From NCBI RefSeq assembly GCF_963378085.1, contig NZ_OY726395.1, forward strand, positions 1,550,001-1,614,000: a stretch of DNA of 64,000 nucleotides, read 5' to 3'. A program made the translations under genes and the position numbers. Position 1 is the first letter of the stretch; every line of letters starts with the position of its first letter. The notes below the pieces were generated by a model. That model was not told the origin of the DNA. It did not search any database and saw only the letters and a program-made list of their open reading frames with translations. Below, piece by piece: positions 59,402 through 64,000 of this stretch. Source of the stretch: Mycolicibacterium sp. MU0050. Its GTDB lineage: Bacteria; Actinomycetota; Actinomycetes; Mycobacteriales; Mycobacteriaceae.

Positions 59402-60208
59402 CTACTCGCCGCCGAGTTTCTTGTAGACCGCCCCGACGATCGGCGCGACGATGCTGCGCGGCGCGTAGCCGGCGGCCACCGACATGGCCTTGGAGGTCAG
59501 GCCCGGCACCACCCGCATCCGGTTGCGCTCCAGCGCATCCAGGGACACCTTCGCGGTGTACTCGGTGTTGATCCAAAGGAAATCCGGGATCACCTTCTCG
59601 ACCAGCGACCGCTCTTCCGGGTCCGGCAGTTCGGTGCGCACCGGGCCCGGCGCCAGGACCGTCACGTGGATGCCGGCCTTCTTCAGCTCACCGCGCAGCG
59701 ACTCGCTGAAAGTGTTCGCAAAGGCCTTGCTGGCCGCGTAGGTGGCGTTGTTGGGAATCGGGGAGTTCCCGGCGGCCGAACCTGAGGTCAGGATGCCGCC
59801 GGCGCCGCGCTCGACCATGCCGGGCAGCACCGCGAGCGTAAGGTCGTGCACCGCAATGACGTTGAGCGCCACCTGGGCCTGCTCGGCGGCCGGATCCAGC
59901 TCGGCGACCGGCCCGAAGGTGGCGGTGCCGGCGTTGTTGCACAGAATCGAGATGTTGCGGGAGCGCAACTCGTCGGCCAGTTCTCCGCGTTGCCCGGCGT
60001 CGGTGAGGTCCACCGCCCGGACCTCGACGGTCACTCCGTAGCGATCGGTGAGGCGCGCGGCGAGGTCGGCGAGCACCTCGGCGCGGCGGGCGGTGACGAT
60101 GAGACTGTGTCCGCGGGCGGCGAGTTCGGCGGCCAGCGCCTCACCGATGCCCTGCGAGGCGCCGGTGACGACGGCGCGGGCATCCGGACTGGGTGGGGGA
60201 ACGGGCAT
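59402..60208 (-). CDS. cmrA: SDR, mycolate-reductase-like (CmrA/Rv2509 family)
   Basis: 268-residue SDR. TGASQGIG is at residues 15-22, NNAG at 91-94, Ser near 144, and Tyr157/Lys161 in ATYAASKAFANTF. The sequence follows M. tuberculosis Rv2509 along its whole length, for example GNSPIPNNATYAASK and LERNRMRVVPGLTSKAMSVA. The corynebacterial orthologue CmrA reduces the 3-keto group of newly condensed mycolic acid, so the likely role is the last step of mycolate maturation. The start MPVPPPSPDARAV fits the family; a longer reading would overlap the divergent MFS promoter. Confidence 0.9.
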   Translation of the reverse strand: MPVPPPSPDARAVVTGASQGIGEALAAELAARGHSLIVTARRAEVLADLAARLTDRYGVTVEVRAVDLTDAGQRGELADELRSRNISILCNNAGTATFGPVAELDPAAEQAQVALNVIAVHDLTLAVLPGMVERGAGGILTSGSAAGNSPIPNNATYAASKAFANTFSESLRGELKKAGIHVTVLAPGPVRTELPDPEERSLVEKVIPDFLWINTEYTAKVSLDALERNRMRVVPGLTSKAMSVAAGYAPRSIVAPIVGAVYKKLGGE

Positions 60209-60267
60209 GCGGTCATGGTACGAGGGACGGATCGGCCGAATGGTCCCGGACCCGTAGAGTGCCGACC

Positions 60268-61620
60268 ATGACGCAGCCCCCGGCCCCGGCAAAATCACGG
60301 GTCGCGGCCTGGGCGTTGTGGGATTGCGGGTTCGTCGGCCTCAATGCGATTGTCGTCACCTTCGTGTTCTCGGTCTACCTGACCGAGTCGGTGGGCGAAG
60401 GCATGCCCGGCGGGGCGTCCCCGGCCAGTTGGCTGGGGCGGGCGCTGACCGTGGCGGGCCTGACCGTCGCGATCCTGGCGCCGGTGACCGGGGTGTGGGT
60501 GCAGGCCCCACATCTGCGCCGTCGGGCGCTCACGGTGCTGACCGGACTGGCCGTGCTGCTGACCGCGGCGATGAGCCTGATCCACGACGACTCGTCGTAT
60601 CTGTTCGCCGGCCTGGTGTTGTTGGCCGCGACCGCCGCGTGCGGGGACCTGGCCGGGGTGCCGTACAACGCGATGCTGCGGCAGCTCTCCACGCCGGCGA
60701 CCTCCGGCCGGATCTCCGGACTGGGTTCGGGGGCAGGCTATTTCGGCAGTGTGCTGCTTTTGCTCATCGTCTACCTCGGGTTCATCATGGGCGACGGACC
60801 CACCCGCGGCCTGCTCGATCTGCCCGTCGAGGACGGCTTCAACGTCCGCATGGTGATGCTGGTCGCCGCGGCGTGGTTCGCGCTGTTCGCCGTGCCTCTG
60901 TTGCTGACCGCCCAGCACATCACCCCGCTCACCCCCGAACCGCCGCCGTCGATCGGCCTGTTCGGCGCCTACCGACGGGTCTGGGCCGACCTGCGGATGG
61001 AGTGGGCGCGCGACCGCAACCTGGTGTACTACCTGCTGGCCAGCGCGGTCTTCCGGGACGGGCTGGCCGGCGTCTTCACCTTCGGCGCGGTGCTCGGCGT
61101 CAAGGTCTACGGCATCTCGCCGGCCGACGTCCTGATCTTCGGGATGGCCGCCCTGGTGATCGCGGCGACCGGCGCGGTGCTCGGCGGCCACGTCGACGAC
61201 CGGGTGGGCGCCAAACCCGTCATCGTCGGTTCGCTGGCGGCCATGGTCGCGGTCGGTCTGGTCATGCTGGCGTTGTCGGGGCCCACGGTATTCTGGGTCT
61301 GCGGGCTGACGCTGTGTCTGTTCCTCGGGCCCGCCCAGGCCGCGGCGCGCAACCTGCTGTTGCGGATGTCGGCCGACGGACGCGAGGGCGTGGCCTTCGG
61401 GCTCTACACCATGACCGGGCGCGCGGTGTCCTTCCTGGCGCCGTGGCTGTTCTTCCTGTTCGTCGACGCCTTCGGCACCGACCGTGCGGGACTGGGCGGC
61501 ATCCTGGTGGTGCTGGTGGCGGGCCTGACCGGAATGTTGTTCGTGCGCACACCGGGCCGCTACCGGGCCGACGGGCCGCCCGAACAACCGCGGGCCCAGA
61601 CCGCCGAACGCGACCGCTGA
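60268..61620 (+). CDS. MFS-type integral membrane protein (Rv2508c-like)
   Basis: 450-residue Leu/Ala-rich membrane protein with 12 helices, starting MTQPPAPAKSRVAAWALWDC. The pattern WALWDCGFVGLNAIVVTFVF is typical of the Atg22/UMF1-like MFS group. LGGHVDDRVGAKPVIVGSL is the MFS loop motif in the second half. Substrate unknown. It is divergent from cmrA by 59 bases and converges with the proline-rich gene, leaving a single base between the stops. The same neighbourhood exists around Rv2508c. Confidence 0.87.
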   Translation: MTQPPAPAKSRVAAWALWDCGFVGLNAIVVTFVFSVYLTESVGEGMPGGASPASWLGRALTVAGLTVAILAPVTGVWVQAPHLRRRALTVLTGLAVLLTAAMSLIHDDSSYLFAGLVLLAATAACGDLAGVPYNAMLRQLSTPATSGRISGLGSGAGYFGSVLLLLIVYLGFIMGDGPTRGLLDLPVEDGFNVRMVMLVAAAWFALFAVPLLLTAQHITPLTPEPPPSIGLFGAYRRVWADLRMEWARDRNLVYYLLASAVFRDGLAGVFTFGAVLGVKVYGISPADVLIFGMAALVIAATGAVLGGHVDDRVGAKPVIVGSLAAMVAVGLVMLALSGPTVFWVCGLTLCLFLGPAQAAARNLLLRMSADGREGVAFGLYTMTGRAVSFLAPWLFFLFVDAFGTDRAGLGGILVVLVAGLTGMLFVRTPGRYRADGPPEQPRAQTAERDR

Positions 61621-61621
61621 G

Positions 61622-62371
61622 TCAGCGCGTCCCGACACACATGGTGAGACCCGAACCGGTGCGCTGCTGCACCTGCTGACCGTCGACGGTGACCGAGCAG
61701 GTCACCTCACGGTCGAAGGTCAACACCGTCACGCTCGCCGTGCTGGACGCGGGAGCGCTGAGGGTGACCTGCTTGCTCCACGGCAACGCGACGTTGAACT
61801 CCATCTGCATCAACGCACCCGAGTCCACATAGGTGATGCTGATCGCCCGGCCCTCACCGGTGACGCTGTAGACCACGGTTTCGGTGGCCCCCGACGGCGC
61901 GGTGGTGGTCGGCGATTCGGTCGTCCGCGGCGGGGGGACGACGGGCCGCGTGGTGGTGGGCGTGCGCGTGACGGTCGGCGGCGGGTTGGTCGCGGTCGGC
62001 TCGGGCAGCGGCGGCAACGGCGCCACCGCCCGGTCCCGCTCGGAGGTGCCGTTGGCGATCACCATGGCCACCACCAGACCGATCACCAGCAGCACTGCGC
62101 CGCCGGCCAGCACCCACAGCCAGCGCGGCGAACGCGGGGGCTCCGGGGGTGGCGGGGGCGGCGCGTCGCCCGACGGCTGGTGCTGGGTCTGCGTCCAGTA
62201 CGGCGGCAGCTCACGGGTCGCGTCCGGCGGCGGGGTGTAACTGGGGTAGCTGAACTGCCCCGCGTACGCAGGATCGGTGTACGGGGGATTCCGGTCACCC
62301 AACGGCTCGGTCGGAGGTGACCAACCGGGCTGGTTCGGGTCGGACCCATAGGGTCGCCGGGGATCGCTCAT
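61622..62371 (-). CDS. Proline-rich single-pass membrane protein (Rv2507-like)
   Basis: 249-residue protein. A Pro/Tyr-rich cytoplasmic N-terminus (about 1-80, ending PPPPPPEPPRSPRW) precedes one membrane helix (LWVLAGGAVLLVIGLVVAMV, about 85-104). A Pro/Thr-rich linker and a small beta-rich outer domain follow (VVYSVTGEGRAISITYVDSG), which recalls the MmpS family fold. Cysteines in VTCSVTVDG and LTMCVGTR may form a disulphide. The start MSDPRRPYGSDP is the natural family start. The function is unknown; an MmpS-like periplasmic accessory role is a possibility. Confidence 0.82.
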   Translation of the reverse strand: MSDPRRPYGSDPNQPGWSPPTEPLGDRNPPYTDPAYAGQFSYPSYTPPPDATRELPPYWTQTQHQPSGDAPPPPPPEPPRSPRWLWVLAGGAVLLVIGLVVAMVIANGTSERDRAVAPLPPLPEPTATNPPPTVTRTPTTTRPVVPPPRTTESPTTTAPSGATETVVYSVTGEGRAISITYVDSGALMQMEFNVALPWSKQVTLSAPASSTASVTVLTFDREVTCSVTVDGQQVQQRTGSGLTMCVGTR

Positions 62372-62506
62372 GCCCACCTCATGAGTGCAGGCTACCCGCG
62401 GGCCGGAAGTGCCGAGGATCGTGCCGGAATCCGTGAGTCGCGTCATCCCCCGTTTGCCGTGCGGCCGCCGCGGGTAGCGTGCGGATCAGACCGAGGACGA
62501 GGAGTG

Positions 62507-64000
62507 ATGGCTGTGCGGGCGCAGGTACGCGCGATCTACGGCGCTTCGCTGTCCCCTGACGCCACCGCGTTCGCCAACATCGTCGACGACGGCGGTTATC
62601 CCCGCGCGGTGCAGCGCTTCCTGCGCGGCTGGCGGGCCAGTTCCTCGCGCGACGTCGAACTTCCGGTCGAGGGCCCGGTCACCCGGGTCATCCACTCGCC
62701 CGACGGGCACTGGCTGGCTTGCGAGGTCGCCCCCGACGGACGGGAGCGCACGCAGATCTGGGTGGTGACCACCGATCCCGACGACCGGGACGCGCGCCGC
62801 ATCGACGCCTGGAGTACGCAGACCGACGACAGCAGCGAGGGCACCGCCGAGCTGATCGGATGGGACGGCACCCGGGTGTCGGCCATCCTGACCGGTGAGG
62901 ACGGGGTCGGGCTGTCCTGCCTGATCGATCCCCGCACCGGTGCCCGGGAGGTGTTGGACCGGCGTTCCGCGGGCCGGCTGGTGGACTCCTGGGCGGGTTC
63001 GGCGCTGATCCGGGTGGGCCCGCGCGGCTATCGAGAGCTGTTGATGCTGCACGGAAACACCGAAATCGCCTTGCTCCCTTACGATCCGGGTTCCGTCACC
63101 GATGCCGGGGTGATCCTGGACGACCACATGCCGCGGCGGTTGCGGCACGGCGCCGACAGCGATGCCATGCAGCTGTATTACCCCGCCAAGGAGTACGGTC
63201 CGGACAGCACCGAGGGCTTCGTGCGCGCACTCATCCGCAGCGACAACGGCACCACGCACGCGCGGTTGCTCGAGGTGACCGTGACCGCCGACGGGGTGTC
63301 CTATCACGTGGTGGCCGAGCGGCCGGGCTTCGAACTCGACGAATTCGTCATCAGCGACGACCTCTCCACCGTGGCGCTGCTGTGGAACCTCTACGGCTGC
63401 AGCGAGTTACAGATCATGCGCTACACCGACCGGATGCTCAGCGACCCGATCCCGCTGCCTGGCCTGGTCGCCGGCGAGCTGTCCATCAGCGCGGGCGGGG
63501 CGATGGTGGCCCTGACCGTGCAGAGCCCCTCGCAGCCGCGCACGGTCGAACTCGTCGACACCCGCACCCTGGAGTGGGAGCCGGTGGACCGGGCGCCCAT
63601 GTCCGGCCCCGTCGGTACTACGCCCACGCTGGAAACCTTCGCCGCCCGAGACGGTCTGACCATCACCGGGTGGCGGTACGCGCCCCCGCCGGGGGTGCAC
63701 GACGCGGGGGCGTTCATCTACCTGCACGGCGGGCCGGAGGGGCAGTCCCGGCCCGACTACAACGAGATCTTCCCGCTGTTGTCGGACGCGGGGATCACCG
63801 TCTTCGCGCCGAACGTACGGGGCTCGGGGGGACTGGGCCGGGAGTTCATGCACGCCGACGATCGCGAGAAGCGGTTCGCCGCGATCGACGACGTCGCCGA
63901 CTGCGTCAAGTACCTGGTGTCGTGCGGCTATGCCGACCCGTCCCGGATCGCGTGCGGCGGGTGGTCCTACGGCGGCTATCTGACGTTGGCCGCGCTGACG
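62507..64000 (+). CDS. S9 family peptidase/prolyl-oligopeptidase-like hydrolase, truncated by window
   Basis: 498 codons visible; the 3' end lies beyond the right edge. The N-terminal part (about 1-380) is beta-propeller-like with repeats such as VTRVIHSPDGHWLACEV. The alpha/beta-hydrolase domain begins near residue 395, with the oxyanion region FIYLHGGPEGQSRP and the nucleophile Ser487 in CGGWSYGGYL. The Asp and His of the triad would be off the edge. GAGGAG lies close before the ATG. Family members cleave short peptides after proline or act as acyl-peptide hydrolases. It starts 135 bases from the divergent proline-rich protein. Confidence 0.88.
   Translation, partial: MAVRAQVRAIYGASLSPDATAFANIVDDGGYPRAVQRFLRGWRASSSRDVELPVEGPVTRVIHSPDGHWLACEVAPDGRERTQIWVVTTDPDDRDARRIDAWSTQTDDSSEGTAELIGWDGTRVSAILTGEDGVGLSCLIDPRTGAREVLDRRSAGRLVDSWAGSALIRVGPRGYRELLMLHGNTEIALLPYDPGSVTDAGVILDDHMPRRLRHGADSDAMQLYYPAKEYGPDSTEGFVRALIRSDNGTTHARLLEVTVTADGVSYHVVAERPGFELDEFVISDDLSTVALLWNLYGCSELQIMRYTDRMLSDPIPLPGLVAGELSISAGGAMVALTVQSPSQPRTVELVDTRTLEWEPVDRAPMSGPVGTTPTLETFAARDGLTITGWRYAPPPGVHDAGAFIYLHGGPEGQSRPDYNEIFPLLSDAGITVFAPNVRGSGGLGREFMHADDREKRFAAIDDVADCVKYLVSCGYADPSRIACGGWSYGGYLTLAALT

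Overview
The window is high-GC actinobacterial DNA, almost certainly from a mycobacterium outside the M. tuberculosis complex (a Mycolicibacterium-like species). The evidence is a giant type I fatty acid synthase followed by acpS, a PPE protein, Mce-associated proteins, an LdtMt2-type L,D-transpeptidase, a mycolate-reductase-like SDR, and gene order in the right half that follows the M. tuberculosis Rv2525c-Rv2507 block in inverted orientation (Rv2525c remnant, fas, acpS, Rv2522c-like, bcp, Rv2520c-like, tRNA-Lys/ldtB, tRNA-His/orn, Rv2510c-like, Rv2509-like, Rv2508c-like, Rv2507-like).

Positions 1-18.9 kb hold a catabolic island for an unidentified hydrophobic carboxylic acid: an acyl-CoA dehydrogenase (cut by the left edge), SDRs, two APH-type kinases, two amidohydrolases, two enoyl-CoA hydratase-like proteins, a double-length CaiB/BaiF CoA-transferase, two cytochromes P450, a FadD3-like ligase and a TetR regulator. 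Two divergent promoter regions far apart (around 3.0-3.36 kb and 15.2-15.38 kb) carry the same GAGAAT/ATTCTC palindromes, so one regulator probably controls both ends. The APH-kinase/SDR/acyl-CoA dehydrogenase operon recalls the LvaA/LvaC or ACAD10/11 arrangement for 4-hydroxyacyl-CoA breakdown.

Positions 18.9-31.7 kb are accessory: two Mce-associated membrane proteins, a TetR/DUF1707 pair with twin operators, a PucR-regulated aminotransferase plus methylmalonate-semialdehyde dehydrogenase operon, a degenerate ABC-ATPase with a YhgE/Pip membrane protein, a PrsW-like protease and an MFS transporter. Several convergent gene ends share hairpin terminators.

Positions 31.7-45.7 kb are the fas block: a decayed Rv2525c-like (DUF1906) gene, fas, acpS, an M20 peptidase, a complete IS481-family element with a 6-bp target duplication lying on the bcp stop codon, bcp and a DUF3618 protein. 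Positions 46-51.2 kb carry a polar amino acid/ectoine-type ABC importer followed by MarR and MFS genes and tRNA-Lys. From 51.4 kb to the right edge come ldtB, a glutamate-receptor-like ion channel, a DesA-type desaturase, a cobalamin riboswitch controlling a PPE2-like gene, tRNA-His, orn, a HerA-like ATPase, cmrA-like SDR, an MFS protein, a proline-rich membrane protein and an S9 peptidase cut by the edge. No CRISPR array, rRNA or prophage was seen.
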